Source: Breviolum minutum Mf 1.05b.01 (Eukaryota; Sar; Dinophyceae; Suessiales; Symbiodiniaceae). Taken from it: a stretch of DNA of 64,000 bases. The notes beneath the pieces are model-generated. The model made no database searches. It was not told the origin of the DNA and saw nothing but the letters and a program-made list of their open reading frames with translations. The position numbers and the translations under genes are program-made. Location: NCBI GenBank assembly GCA_000507305.1, contig DF241158.1, positions 1-64,000 of the forward strand, given 5' to 3'. The number at the start of each line of letters is the position of its first letter. Position 1 is the first letter of the stretch. Shown piece after piece: positions 18,671 through 30,625 of this stretch.

Positions 18671-19927
18671 GCAATCTTTAGAAGAACCCTGCGACAAAAC
18701 GTACGCAAAAAAGGACAACAATGTGAAAAATGAATTTATTTAAGAAAAAATCAATGACAATATGCAAGTGCAAGACAAAGAGAGGAAAAAAACGCTATAT
18801 TCGAAGAAACAATCAATGAACATCAACCATACGGAAAACTAAAGCAAACAAAATGTGGGGACAAGTCAGGACTAAAATGTTCATGAATCAACCTGACTTT
18901 TATGTGCCAATAGTTTGTCAATAAGACCAGCAAACATATCCATGCACCACGCAAACCCTTGCATGAGTGAGCCAACGTTGATTTGACAGTGAGATGAATC
19001 GTCGTACTTGAACGCTTCCATTTTCACTTTCACCTGCATGCCGGTCTGCACCCCGTTTTTGACACAGGGTTTCACCTTAATTTCACACTCATGTTTGTAT
19101 AACGGAAAATTTTACAGCAATAGGTCCAAAACGCGGTATCTCCCGCTTTTGCATTCCAGAATCGTCCACGTGTGCCACCTCCCGGGTCCCATTGCAAAAT
19201 GTGTTTCAGCCATCGATTTTCAGATAGCAAACAAAGAGAACCCCGCTTCAGATGCGTACCCCCTGTTTTACTTTGCTGCTTGGCATGGTTGGGAAATTAG
19301 GTTCCAGCTTTCACGTGGATTTAAAGAAGTAACCCAAAGTTGCCCAAGAGAGCACCTGTACATAACATGGAATTGCCTTGTTGCAACTTCAAATTGTTCT
19401 GTCCAAGCCTTGAATGGATGTAGCCGCAATATAGTCGGAAAACGTGGTTTTATTCTGCCCATGATGATTTAAAGGTTTGTTCGATGCACTTCACACAAAC
19501 CGACACCCTTTTATCACAAAGAATCCATTTGTTAGCGTAAATGCCCGGGATGTTCGTTGCAACCGATAGTCACTATCCAGTTGTTGTGTGCCTGTGGTAA
19601 AATCGCACTCAATATGCAACCAAACAACTTGATTTTTTTTAAAATTGTTTCATCCAGCACCTCAAGTTCCAATCCACCAAGGGTCTGCGCTTGCATTGTC
19701 AAAATCTTTGTTTTGGAACTATTTCATTTGGATTGAACATTTTTCAATGAAATTACCAATGTTTCCAGCATACGGCATGCGACTAATGTCATCAGCAGAA
19801 GAAACATGTATCATTTGTTTTCTAAGTTTCGGCTGCCGCCCATTTGGGGCAGAGGGGTGAAGTCCAATGTCTATTTCACAAACGCATGAGGGTGATGAAA
19901 TGGTTGGTTTACTGCAACCATAGATGA
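18671..19927. other. Stretch without supported genes
   Basis: Only short frames are present. None has a recognisable motif or a plausible gene context. Confidence 0.4.
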
Positions 19928-20185
19928 TTATCCTGCGCTTCCCCTTTCCAATCGACCCGATTTTACCACCTGTAGAATTCGTTCATTGGAGCGTCCCATA
20001 CATCGAATCGCCTCAGCCTGCCACTTCCAGGATTTCACGCCAAATGCGCGTATAACCAACCCAAGGAGAGTTGTCACATTGTCCAACAGTGCCTTTTGAG
20101 CGAATTTCAGTATTCGATCATGCGTTCGTCGCTCCCTTTCGCTTCGCCACAGTTCTTTCCCATTATTTGCGCCAATACAGGCCAT
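19928..20185 (-). pseudogene. Possible LINE C-terminal fragment
   Basis: An 86-codon frame with KSWKWQAEAIRCMGRSNERI and basic helices, directly downstream on the minus strand of the RT fragment that ends with an FADD box. Position and composition suit the region after LINE motif C, but there is no diagnostic motif. Confidence 0.35.
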
Positions 20186-20900
20186 ATGTATCTCTGCTTA
20201 TCTTGAGTCCGACGCGACCACAGGCGTGTCATCAGCAAAACCAATTTGCTGGCAGGAAGTAAACGGGGTTCCTGGTTTTGACTTCAAAAGCTAATTTGGC
20301 ACACACTATAGAGGAGCATGGTCATCACGATGGAGAAAAGGAAAGGTGGTAGTGGAACCTTGAGATATGCTACAAGACTGAGGCTTTGCTTACGAGGTAT
20401 GTCTAGCATCACACACTTCGAAATTGCGGCCAACATATATACTGCTTTCATGTATCACTGAGCGCAATTTATCTGGGACACCAAACCGTTGCGAAGCGAC
20501 AGTGAGGCAATCCGGCAACCATCCGACAATATAGAATATAGAATGGAAGCTCAGAAAACCAGGGAACCATGTTTCATAGCGCAGGTCTCTTCTAGCATAC
20601 GTCTTGCAACAAAGGGGCATCAGCACAACCCCGGCTAGCTGGAAAACCAAATTGCCCTGGCCAGATTTTGCTTTCAGCATCTGCATCTTTCAGTCTCCTT
20701 AGCAAAATTGAAGCAAACAATTTGTAGCCCACAGCCAGTACTGAAATAGGACGATCATTTTCACAAGATGCTCTGTCACTTTTTGGGAGTCGCCGAAACC
20801 ACCGCTTTGTGCCAATCCTCCTCGACACGTCCACTACACCGTACTTTGTTGCAGAGACTCACTGCCCATCGACAAGTCAAAGAATCTTCAACGCATATCG
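20186..20900 (-). pseudogene. LINE reverse transcriptase fragment (motifs 1 to C)
   Basis: Reading on the minus strand through several frames: WHKAVVSATPKK, then NDRPISVLAVGYKLFASILL (motif 2 region), IWPGQFGF, FGVPDKLRSVIHESSIYVGR, LPPFLFSIVMTML (motif B region) and GFADDTPVVASDSR (motif C, about 20224-20241). The order is that of a LINE RT. The segment where motif A (catalytic Asp) should be, about 20500-20600, is not recognisable. Decayed by several frame changes and stops. Confidence 0.7.
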
Positions 20901-20989
20901 CTTTCCACTGAATCGAAACTCGCGAGACTGGAATTGAGGGAACTGTTATCGGAAGAATAAAGAAGCAAGCAACAATACATCTTAAGAGG

Positions 20990-21412
20990 CGGGGTCTGCC
21001 AACTCCTAGGTCAATGCCGGCTGTTGCAACCTCGGTCCTCCATACCTCTATCGCTGACAGCAACAGTGACGAAAACGAAAGAGGAGTCAATACACATCCT
21101 TGTATTCAGGGCTCACCTCTGTTTGTCCCACGACTTGTCCTCAACTGGCGAAAGTACACCTGTAGCAGCCAAATCAAATGGGCCGACACGCCATGCAAGT
21201 CCAAAGCTCGCCACAATGCATCCCAATCGACACGGTCGAACGCTTTTGACAAGTCAAGGCCGATGCTACATATAGGTTTTTTAGCCAACAATGTGTTGTC
21301 AATGATTGAAATTGCATTCAATAAACGTGCTTCAATCCGGCGTTTTGAAGCCGTGTGGTTTTACAGACTCAGGTTGTACAGTGTTTCCTTAGTGCGGCCC
21401 AACACAAGGTAA
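20990..21412 (-). pseudogene. Second LINE RT fragment (motifs A-B)
   Basis: LLAKKPICSIGLDLSKAFDR holds motif A, followed by HLIWLLQVYFRQLRTSRG and, in the next frame, IQGCVLTPLSFSSLLL (motif B) and AIEVWRTEVA. It lies 5' of the RT fragment at 20186-20900 on the same strand although its motifs belong 3' of that fragment's first block. The two therefore come from different copies or families placed end to end. Confidence 0.7.
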
Positions 21413-21619
21413 ACTTGCATGTGTATACAAGGTAAACTTGTGTATGGCGATACATGAGGCGAATGTTGTGCTGCCATAAGAAGCTGATTGAACATCGTGG
21501 GGAGCGAAACATAACAGTCAACCAACACTCGTCCGAATCTTTGTTCGCCTTCATTCCTGCGATGTCCGATTCAACTTTTCTAAGCTGCAACTTGTATCGG
21601 TGGCCAGAATGCAACATGC

Positions 21620-23347
21620 TTGTGAAATCATTTGCACGAACTTCACGGCGATGTATCCGTGTGATCTCAAAAGACAGCTGTTTCGTGGTATAATGATCAC
21701 CGTCGGGGTTGAAACCGTAATCGCTACCCGGAGAGCATCGGTGATGATCCGCATACTCTGTTGGGCTTGTTTGCCGATGACCGGTGGCACAACTGCGAAG
21801 CGCAGTGGCATGCCAATCCCTGCTGCCTCAACCGGGCTGGTAGACCCTGGACCACTGGGCAGAAAGGCGCTGAAAAAAAGCTAGTGATTTGGAGGCTTGG
21901 CCTATTTGGTTCAACCGCCCATCTGTCCACCATCGCAGAACCTTAGGTTGAGTTTGAGCATGTGTGCCGGGTGAAACATATCCATGGCATGGACGTGTTC
22001 AAACTGTAGTTGATAATGCAAAAACTCCGTTTTCATCCCCACATCTTTTGCAAGGTTTGTGCATGCTGTTTGCGATGTTGCCCGTACCGCTTGCCTAACG
22101 CCGATGAGTCAGTCAGTCACCCAATCACTGAGTCACTTGGTCAGTCTGTCAACCTGTCCGTCCGTCCCTCGGTGAATCAGTCAAGCATTCAGCAAACCAA
22201 CCAGCCAGCAACGACAGCTAGCCAATCATTCCATCGAGGCACTGGGGCACTCACGGCGCCTTCCAGCGGGCGCATTCGGCAGCTGAAACACATACATTGC
22301 AAATTATTGGCAGCAAAGGGCTGTAAAACGTCTAAATGATGTTCTAAGATCTATGATTTTATCCAAAGAAGTGATTGTATATTTGTAGTTCGGTTTCCAA
22401 CCTTGCCTTTGCCGCCCAAACCGCCTTTGTGCAATAACGATTTTGAGTAGGGCAAACTTTAAATGCAGCGATGCCAAGACCATTTGTCGCATGTTCGCGG
22501 TATGCATGATGGGTGTTGTTTGATTTGTTCCCACCCGGTAGCCGGTAGCGAGAGGCTTAGGACTTATTTACATCAAACCAGTAGGGGGCCGTGGTAGCAA
22601 CTTTTGCGGAAGGTGTGGTGGGTGCCGAGTAGTGTGTTGAGACGTTGACTTTAAGAACTTGTGACGTCCTTGGCTTTGCCTTGGACAGGTTCCAAAGATT
22701 GTTGACCAGTTCCACGTACCGGTAATCATACTTTTCAAATCAACGCCCCGCAGAACGACACAACGAGTCATTTTTTTTTTTGAATCCGAAGGTACACGTG
22801 CAAGTATTGGTACTTCATGCGTTGCCCATTTTCGAAACATGCAACCGGAAAGTGCCTGGGCACGAAATTCCTCCTTCCACGCGATGGTAGTGTGCGGACA
22901 AGCGGTTTACTTTCGTTTCCACGGCAAGTGATCGAAGGAAATTTAATTGAGAAACTTGCTAGTTCCGGAGTTTTCACACCACCTCTCTTACCACATCACC
23001 CACATAACGTCTCACCACATCACACATCACACCTTACACATCACACAGTCAGTCAGGCCTGTACGCTTCGGGGCGAGTCAGCGCTAAACTTTAAACAATT
23101 GCTGCATGCTCATAGGCTGCAAAAAAAGGTAGGCAACTATGCAATGGTTGTTCTCCAAAATTCATGGTTATTTCCTTTCAGTGACCCAGTCCTTGGTGCA
23201 TACATCACACATGACACATCATTCACATCGCACATCACGTTCCACATTTGACATCACACATCATTGGAAATCTACAACCACATGGGATGCGCAAATACAA
23301 AAGTACTGCCGATGTTAAAATTTGGGATACTGTACTGGAGGGCAACA

Positions 23348-23390
<43 letters not shown>

Positions 23391-23866
23391 CGCCTTCACA
23401 TTTGACATCATACATTCTCCACAGTCAGTGGGCGAAACCTAGACCGGCTGAACCCATGGCACGAAATTTTATATGAGTGGGTTGCTCGGGAAGCAAGATG
23501 TGTTCAGGAGGCTGGCGTTTTGACGTGGTCGCAGCGGAGCTTACAATAATACTGGCATTTGTGTTCGTACAGTGATGGTTTACCTGATGCTTGAAGGGTA
23601 TCAAACAGTTTGGTTTGGAGACCCCGGGACATTGGAAAACGCGGAGCACCGTTCCGCTTGTGGCATTCCGCCGCAGAAAGCTTGTGCCGCTGGAACCGTA
23701 TAGTGTAGACAACAGCACTGGTACAAATGTACGTCTGATGTCTGTTCCTTGTTGGGGCGGCCTATGTTAGATTCCGACTGTACAAATGCCTGGTTCTTTG
23801 TTTAGCTACCTGGGCCAAAGTGTGGCCAGTCCAGCGGCGAAACATGCAACACGACTGCCATTTTGG
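21620..23866. other. Gene-poor stretch with simple repeats
   Basis: It contains an AGTC/CAGT-rich tract (22094-22200), CACATCA words (22980-23060 and 23200-23265) and a pure TC run (23351-23387). No coding sequence is supported, although the stretch lies between LINE fragments on the minus strand and may hold unrecognisable LINE sequence. Confidence 0.4.
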
Positions 23867-24202
23867 TCAAAGACTTGCAACAATTTCACTAAGGACATGG
23901 CCCTGTTGCAATGAATGCTTTTTTTTTGCAGGGAATACCCTCGATGCAGCCTTTAGATGGTGTTCAAAATCGTGACCTTCCCTGTTTGTCCCAGATAAGA
24001 TGTATCCGAGCCATTTGTGGCACCCGTCTCGACCAACCACAGCCACGCTTTCTCCTCTAGGAGTTGTAAGTGTTTTTGGTGGTTGGGCTTGTGTCGTTAG
24101 CAACTTGGTTCTGTCTTCGTTCAAAAGCAAACCGACGTCTGTTAATGCAACCGGAAGTTCATGACTTTGACTTTGACTTATGTACATTTCTGCCGAGGCC
24201 AC
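23867..24202 (-). pseudogene. LINE RT fragment downstream of motif C
   Basis: GLLLNEDRTKLLTTQAQPP is the motif D block (glycine-L-x-L-N-x-x-K/R-T-K) that follows the catalytic box in LINE reverse transcriptases. GCHKWLGYILSGTN is the motif E block (W-L-G). After these come DFEHHLKAASRVF and a stop. Upstream sequence on the minus strand (24203-24400) is not clearly coding. Confidence 0.75.
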
Positions 24203-24783
24203 TTTGGTTTGTAGAGTTGTGTCACCCCGTGTCCTTTACAGGACCGTAGTCTTTGGCTCGGACGGGCGAAAGTGAGAGTGAAACTGCATGCCTGTCGGCA
24301 GCCCGGTTGGGGCGCAAGGTGTGAAACCAACGCTACTAGTAGTGCACATCATTCAACTAGTGCTGCCATAAGTCGGTGACCTGCGCTGTGACTATCCAAT
24401 CTTCGATATGTTGCCACCGAACAAAAATGTCGTAATGTTTGTTTCATTCTCCCCCGTGTCGTAGGTGCCAAGCCAACACAGGTGTGATCCACCTGTCTTC
24501 CGGCAACAAAGCGGCATAGTTTGCAAAGTTCCAGTATTCTGCCAAAGATATTTTGAGTTTAACTCGCAAGATCACAAAGCACCCTTTTCCCTTGACACAC
24601 CGAAGGGTCTGCATAATCGCAGCCAAGTTTGTCTTGACAAAATATGGCAACCCGTGTCACACCGAAGAGAGTTTACACACTCCCCGTTCTGCATTCTGCA
24701 GACAAAGGGCCTTTCATTGCACTTCGGCTAGCCAATGGACTGCCATTTGAAGTGTCTCACAGAAAAGGTTCCGAGTCAAGACC
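24203..24783. other. Stretch without supported genes
   Basis: Only short frames; nothing recognised. Confidence 0.35.
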
Positions 24784-25200
24784 CTAATCGTCTACCTGCT
24801 CGAAACCTCCATCGCTTGACAGTGTTTCGAATTGCGGCTTCACTCCATCAGCGCTACCCGCAAGAGCACCACTCGCCGTAATGCCTTCCGCTGTAGTATC
24901 ATCCGCAACCAACTTTTTCTTCAAAAAGGTGTAGCCCTTCCAAGTTTTAATCTGATCTTCAAACCGCCATGGAAGTCCAGCCCAGCTATCGCACTTCACC
25001 TCCCGGTGTCCGGCTGCATCAAAAAGCGTCCTCACTCCTTCATCACTGAGCTGACCGGATTCTCCAGGAAACGATCGATGAACTGGAGCTCTTCGAGCCT
25101 TTCCATGAGTTCGACAAATCCATCCAGACTCATAGAAGTCCAGCCGCCACTGATCTGGAACCACTCGTGGAGGCTTATGAAACCCCTCCTAGTTCCATGG
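24784..25200 (-). pseudogene. C-terminal domain of copia polyprotein (unknown function)
   Basis: Downstream of the hydrophobic tail: VVPDQWRLDFYESGWICRTH, HGKARRAPVHRSFPG, GVRTLFDAAGHREVKCDSW and WKGYTFLKKK. It reads as a compact beta-rich domain ended by an acidic tail and a stop at 24784. Frame changes link it to 25465-25947. The family is not recognised. Confidence 0.5.
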
Positions 25201-25464
25201 AGACGTTGCCGTACCCATAGTCCCTGATGTAGTTGAGTTCAACCCCGGAGCTTGCGCTCCTGCAAGGGGGGCCTTCCTCATCCAACGTTTGCAAGGTCTT
25301 GTCCAGTTTTTAAGCAAGCTGGCTTACCTTTTCATCCACAACTTTGTCCTGATCAGCAATCTTCTGCAATCACTCGTGCGAAGGCATCGCATCATAGCCA
25401 CGCCGCTGAGCACCAAGGTTTTTTGGATCTTTGTTCTTGCCATCAAAGCGCAAGGCCCGGACTG

Positions 25465-25947
25465 TTACGCTAAACTCGCGATCCCGTGGATCACTCCGTA
25501 GGGGGGTTTTGGGGACCCTGATGGTTGGCCTGAACCGTTTTTCCCATTGGTGGTCGTGCCGCTTCGACCGAACCCTTTCCATTGTGCTCCTTCATTTTGC
25601 CCAATTTTGTTGGAGTCTTGTTGCGGTCTTCTTTCAGGTCTTAGGCTTCTAGCTCTTGTGCCATCCCACATCTTCAAACAAGCTACCAACGCAAGGATGA
25701 ATCGGACAGTGAGTACCCCGTTTGAGATTGCTAACCCACCCATCGCCAGCAAAACTCCATCAAACTTTACCCGACCGAAACTCGTCATCATGCTAGTGTT
25801 TGTACATCTTTTCAAAACACCTACGACCCTACCACCATCAGCCATTCCAAACAACGTCCTCAACTTCACAAACGCCTGGCCAAGCAATGGCTTTGTGCCG
25901 CCATCCGCAACCAAGTGTCCACCAGCTAGATGAAGAAAGCTCTCCAA
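25465..25947 (-). pseudogene. End of RNase H and hydrophobic tail of copia polyprotein
   Basis: Starts with HLAGGHLVADGGTKPLLGQA, so it continues RNase H. It then has a hydrophobic stretch (VLLAMGGLAISNGVLTVRFI, then LALVACL) long enough for a membrane segment, followed by a basic, Gly/Asn-rich linker. A membrane-like tail behind RNase H is not part of the classic copia layout. Confidence 0.65.
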
Positions 25948-26300
25948 TCAGACCCATCAGCCAATGCTTCATGAGTTTCGCCGCACGGAGCCTGATGTGG
26001 CGGGTTATCCACGGGCCTGTCGCGAAACAACACAAGGTGAGTGCCGCCTTGTTGTCACCCAGCAACAACTTTTCAATTGGCTTCTTCGTAAAGATTTGTA
26101 ACAAAGACGACGTCGCTTCGGTAGCTTGATAGGCCTGGTTGTGGCCTAACACTTCTGCTTCGGCAGTTGGTTGTGCGATAAATGGCTGTTTGGTGGTTTC
26201 TCACATGAGGGTGTTCCCGGCATGCTCCAGGACCACTGATTGCACTGACCGATGTTTGTCATGTGGAGGTCCAAAACATGCATCAGCAAAAGCAATGACT
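25838..26300 (-). pseudogene. copia RNase H
   Basis: RSVQSVVLEHAGN, a stop, then FIAQPTAEAEVLGHNQAYQA (catalytic Glu region), LLLGDNKAALTLCC (catalytic Asp) and TRHIRLRAAKLMKHW. The remainder continues in the neighbouring frame as LHLAGGHLVADGGTKPLLGQ, the final RNase H block with the last Asp. One in-frame stop and one frame change. Confidence 0.8.
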
Positions 26301-26406
26301 TGTTCCCATAGTCGATGAGTTCCGACGCTTGGCCTTTTCAAAGGGCAAATACTCCAGTCCAACACTCTTTGTGGCATTTAAATACTTTGAAACATTCCTG
26401 CCGATG

Positions 26407-26770
26407 CTACATGATGCTACAAACATAGCCTTGCCGCCGATGAAGCAGTCGACTCATCAGGCCTACAGCATATGAGATATCGGGTCTGGTACGACCACTC
26501 AGCCACATGAGTTCCTCCGTGAGTGCTTGAACTTCATGGAGTATGCTTCCATCGTCATCGTTTTCATCCTCCTGCTCGTCCACTTTCGGGAATGGACCGT
26601 CTTCAATTCTCTCGACATGTCGCCTTCTCAACAAGTCCCCAGTGTAACCCGGCTGGGCTATCATCACTCCATGTTTTGTCTTCTTAATCTCATATCCACA
26701 GAACCTCATCCATGCATCTTCCGTGAGTCTCTTCCCCTCCGAACATTGCCACGTCTTTTTTATAGCCGTA
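26407..26770 (-). pseudogene. copia RT C-terminal block
   Basis: MRFCGYEIKKTKHGVMIAQP and GYTGDLLRRRHVERIE are followed by an acidic linker and MWLSGRTRPDISYAVGLMSR. This is the characteristic end of copia RT (the L/F-x-G-x-E-I block through T-R-P-D-I-x-Y-A-V). The frame extends upstream of the first Met to about 26770 as coding-like sequence (KTWQCSEGKRLTEDAW). Confidence 0.85.
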
Positions 26771-27800
26771 AAAAAACATTCTCGACGATCAAAACATTTT
26801 TTGAAAAGACCCTGACCAGCCAGATATAGGCAGTGGACAAATTTGTTTTTCTATCTTTTTGAAATTGAATGGACACGTGTTTGAATTTCTTGCTTGTGAT
26901 GACCAACGGATTTTTGCCAAAATCATTAATTTCGGATATCACATCTCTGAAACATTATTATTGTAAGAACATCCAACCAGATGCATTGTACAATTCGTGG
27001 TCACCGTCCGCATAGGGGTGAAGGCCGTCACTAGCATGTTCACCGAAAGGTTTCATCGCGTTGCGCTACTTTGGGTAACAATTATGTATGGTTTTTTCAC
27101 AGATTGATTGATGAATTTCAACATATGCCTACCATCATATTTTTCAAAAAATAAGATCGCGGACATTTTTTTCAACATATCCTACACATATGTTTCAACA
27201 AATGTCTAAAATCTTATTTTTGAAAAAATCATTTTTGACAATTCCTTTTCCATATTTTGGACATGTGTATCAACATATGCCCAAGATTTTAGTTTGATAT
27301 TGGTCATTTCTTCTTGACACATCCTGCGCATATGTTTCCAAAGGTGTCTAGTTCCCAGGCATATGTTTTTTCAAAGATCTGTCTCTCGTGTCCCAAACCG
27401 ACACATGTTCCTTCATATCTTTACATGTGGGCACATGCAAAAACATATGTAATTTTATGTCATGACATATGCATAAGGTCTTATTTTTTCATTTTTTTGC
27501 AAATAAGATTTTATTTTTGAAAAAAAAATATGCAAAAGTCACGGCACCTTATTCGAAATGTTGTGGCACATAGTTGTCGACAGATATTATGATATCACTT
27601 GTCCCGACATGAAATGACACCAAAACTTCCATATGATTTGACATGTGTTGACCTTGCTTTGAAAACAAATATTTGATGCCCTGACAAATGCATTTTTGTG
27701 ATCCGCTCGTTTTGTCTTGTCGTTGTTTCAATCTTTCAGTCGTTCATTAGTCCGTTTTGCACCCAGCCATTCATGTCCTCGTCAGGTGCGAAAGCTATCA
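26771..27800. repeat. AT-rich stretch with degenerate ACATATG repeats
   Basis: From 27060 to 27660 the words ACATATG, CATATGTTT and AAAATCTTATTTTT recur many times in an irregular spacing of about 50-100 bp, so this is an old, degraded tandem repeat. No gene. Confidence 0.55.
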
Positions 27801-27810
27801 CCATGACTTC

Positions 27811-28215
27811 GCCATCATCACCATCACCATCATCATCATCATCATCATCATTTTTATGATTATTATTCTTCTTCTCACTCCTCTTCTTTTTCTTCTTTTT
27901 CTTCTTTTTCATGTTTTTCTTCTTTTTCTTCCTCTTCATTGTATTCTTCTTTTTCTTCTTCTTCTTCTTCTTCTTATCCTGCTTGTTTTTCTTCTTCTTC
28001 TTCTTCTTCTTCTTTTTTCTTCTTATTCTTATTCAACTTCTTCTTCTTCTTCTTCTCATTCTTCTTCTTATTTTTCTTCTTATTCTTCTTGTTTTTCTTC
28101 TTCTTCTTCTTCTTCTTTTTTCTTCTTATTCTTATTCAACTTCTTCTTCTTCTTCTTCTTCTTCTCATTCTTCTTCTTATTTTTTTTCTTCTTCTTCTTC
28201 TTCTTCTTCTTATTT
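27811..28215. repeat. (ATC)n and (TTC)n microsatellites
   Basis: CATCATCAC tracts to about 27851, then nearly pure TTC/TTCTT polypyrimidine to 28215. Long open frames here encode only F, S and L or K and D and are repeat translations. Confidence 0.95.
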
Positions 28216-28370
28216 GTGTTCTTATTTTCTCATTATTTTATTTCCCACCTGTCAGGTGAGGGTTGTTAGATTTTATGTCAGCCTACTCGCCGTCCATCCT
28301 CGTCCTCCTCGTCCTCGTCTTCGTCCTCCTCCACCTCCTCGTCGTTCTCTTGCGACCATGTGACTGCAGC

Positions 28371-29088
28371 GTGGCGTGCGTGCCGGACCTCAACCGCGAT
28401 CCTGTGAGTTCAGTGTGGCGTGCCGGGCCTCAACCGCGATCCTGTGAGTTCAGTGTGGCGTGCCGGACCTCAANNNNNNNNNNNNNNNNNNNNNNNNNNN
28501 NNNNNNNNNNNNNNNNNNNNNNNNNNNNNNNNNNNNNNNNNNNNNNNNNNNNNNNNNNNNNNNNNNNNNNNNNNNNNNNNNNNNNNNNNNNNNNNNNNNN
28601 NNNNNNNNNNNNNNNNNNNNNNNNNNNNNNNNNNNNNNNNNNNNNNNNNNNNNNNNNNNNNNNNNNNNNNNNNNNNNNNNNNNNNNNNNNNNNNNNNNNN
28701 NNNNNNNNNNNNNNNNNNNNNNNNNNNNNNNNNNNNNNNNNNNNNNNNNNNNNNNNNNNNNNNNNNNNNNNNNNNNNNNNNNNNNNNNNNNNNNNNNNNN
28801 NNNNNNNNNNNNNNNNNNNNNNNNNNNNNNNNNNNNNNNNNNNNNNNNNNNNNNNNNNNNNNNNNNGGCGTGCCGGACCTCAACCGCGATCATGTGAGTT
28901 CAGTGTGGCGTGCCGGGCCTCAACCGCGATCATGTGTGTTCAGTGTGGCGTGCCGGACCTCAACCGCGATCGTGTGAGTTCAGTGTGGCGCGCCGAACCT
29001 CAACCGCGATCATGTGAGGCAGGTGTGGCGCGCTGGACCTCAACCGCGATCATGTGAGGCCAGTGTGGCGCGCCGGACCTCAACCGCG
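28371..29088. repeat. 40-bp minisatellite with an assembly gap
   Basis: The unit CCTCAACCGCGATC(C/A)TGTGAGTTCAGTGTGGCGTGCCGG recurs every 40 bp on both sides of the N run (28388, 28428, then 28878, 28918, 28958 and so on). Units are highly alike, so the array is young or homogenised. Frames across it are artefacts. Confidence 0.95.
28474..28866. other. Assembly gap (393 Ns)
   Basis: A run of N inside the 40-bp array; true array length is unknown. Confidence 1.
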
Positions 29089-29089
29089 A

Positions 29090-29765
29090 AATGTGTCAGA
29101 AAGAATGTCAGAGGATATGTCAGGAAGAATCTCAGAAGATATGTGAGAAAGAATGTATAAGATATGTCAGAAAGAATGTCAAAAGATATGTCAGAAAGAA
29201 TGTCAGAAGATATGTCAGAAAGAATGTCAAAAGATATGCCAGAAAGAATGTTAGAAGATATGTCAGAAGATATGTCAGAAAATATGCCGGAAAGAATGTC
29301 AAAAGAAATGTCAGAAAGAACGTCAGAAGATATGTCAGAAAGATATGTCAGAAGATATGTCAGAAAGAATGTTAAAAGATATGCCAGAAAGAATGTCAGA
29401 AGATATGTCAGAAGATATGTCAGAAAATATGCCGGAAAGAATGTCAAAAGAAATGTCAGAAAGAACGTCAGAAGATATGTCAGAAAGAATGCCAGAAGAT
29501 ATGTCAGAAAGAATGTGAGAAGATACAGAAAGAATGTCAGAAGATATGTCAGAAAGAATGTCAGAAGATATGCCAGAAGTAATGTCAAAAGTTATGCCAG
29601 ATGATTTGTCAGAAAGTTGGTCAAGAGATATGTCAGACAGAATGTCAAAAGAAATGTCAGAAAGAATACCAGAAGACATGTCAGAAGATATGTCAGAAAT
29701 ATTGTCAAAAGATATGTCAGAAAGAATGTCAGAAGATATGTCAGACAGAATGCCAGAAGATGTGT
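29090..29765 (+). repeat. 24-bp GATATGTCAGAAAGAATGTCAGAA array, first block
   Basis: Unit period 24 bp with 12-bp sub-periodicity (ATGTCAGAAGAT / ATGTCAGAAAGA). The plus strand stays open and reads as repeats of MSEDMSER; the minus strand also stays open as LTYLLTFF-type hydrophobic repeats. Openness on both strands argues for a non-coding satellite. It begins directly at the end of the 40-bp array. Confidence 0.9.
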
Positions 29766-30409
29766 GTCACGGTTCACAAGTCAAGTGCGCGTGGGTCATG
29801 CTTCACAAGACAAATAACTTTGCTTTAGGAAATGCAGCAAAGCTAATGTTGTGTCATTTGATGTGGTGCACTGCAGCAAGTACTTGGGGCTTAACGTTTC
29901 GTGTGCAAGCAAGTGAGGTAAATTTGGCAGCCATGTCGGGGCTTGTGGTGGAACGTCCTGCGACAATCTTCATTGGCACGTCCAGCGGGTTTGCAAAGGG
30001 AGTTGGGTATGTGTGGCGCTATGTCTTGACTACAGTTGGACCTGAGCGCATCTACGTGTGCATGGAGCCGCCTAGCACTACGCATGCTGGGGATTGTATG
30101 TTCATTGTGCTACAGGTTGTGGAGGGAACTTTGTCGCATGTGGTGTACGAAGGGAGAGCTGTTCCAAATGAGGAGGGCGAGCAGCGTGCTCCAGTCTTTC
30201 GAACTTTGGCGTCCTTTTGGGAGGTTGGAGTGCACGAGTGGCAAACCAATGCTGTGCCGATCAGGGCCAGTTACACCGAAGAGGTGCAAGAGGCACAGTG
30301 GCAAGCATCTGACTTCATGGTTTGCACACGCCATGAGATGTATTTGCGGCTGTGTGCTCACTTGCATGGCATCTTGGGGCTCAACTGCTTTTTTGGGGGG
30401 GCTGTTTGA
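29766..30409 (+). CDS. Unique ORF between two blocks of the 24-bp array (hypothetical)
   Basis: The frame running through the first array stays open for about 215 more codons of ordinary composition: KTNNFALGNAAKLMLCHLMW, LTTVGPERIYVCMEPPSTTH, EGEQRAPVFRTLASFWEVGV. It ends in hydrophobic GLNCFFGGAV. No domain is recognised and no independent start is favoured. It may be an exon or a transposed fragment caught between the array blocks. Confidence 0.3.
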
Positions 30410-30625
30410 TGCATGTGGTGTGTGTGTTGCTACAGGCGCTTTGCATCTTTGGACTCACCTGCTTCTTGGCGGGGCTGTCCGATGCAATCGAATGCAACTG
30501 TAGAATTGCCGTTTGACAGACACAAAGTTGTCATGGATATTACGTTTGCTGCGTGGTTTGAGGTAAATATAGAGTTTGTGGAGTGGCTTTTGTGTGAAGC
30601 TGTGGAAGCTATGTTTTGTCTTTGA

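Larger units (their letters stand above)
24784..26770 (-). mobile_element. copia retrotransposon remnant, RT C-terminus to polyprotein end
   Basis: On the minus strand the order is RT C-terminal block (26407-26770), RNase H (25838-26300), hydrophobic tail (25465-25837) and a C-terminal domain (24784-25200). Four frames and at least two stops interrupt one former polyprotein. There are no LTRs at either end in the visible sequence. Confidence 0.8.

Noticed and set aside
23857-23872. GCCATTTTGGTCAAAG, similar to the spliced leader on the plus strand
   Set aside because: It needs a gap, is in the wrong orientation for the LINE fragment at 23867-24202 and has no gene downstream.
27120-27660. Regular ACATATG words as a possible CRISPR-like or operator array
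   Set aside because: Spacing is irregular, the words are AT-rich and degenerate, and the genome is eukaryotic.
27739-28259. Long open frames with F/S/L or K/D runs
   Set aside because: Translations of (TTC)n and (ATC)n microsatellites; open in several frames at once.
28263-29057. Frames of 137-264 codons across the N run
   Set aside because: They exist only because unknown bases carry no stops; flanks are a 40-bp minisatellite.
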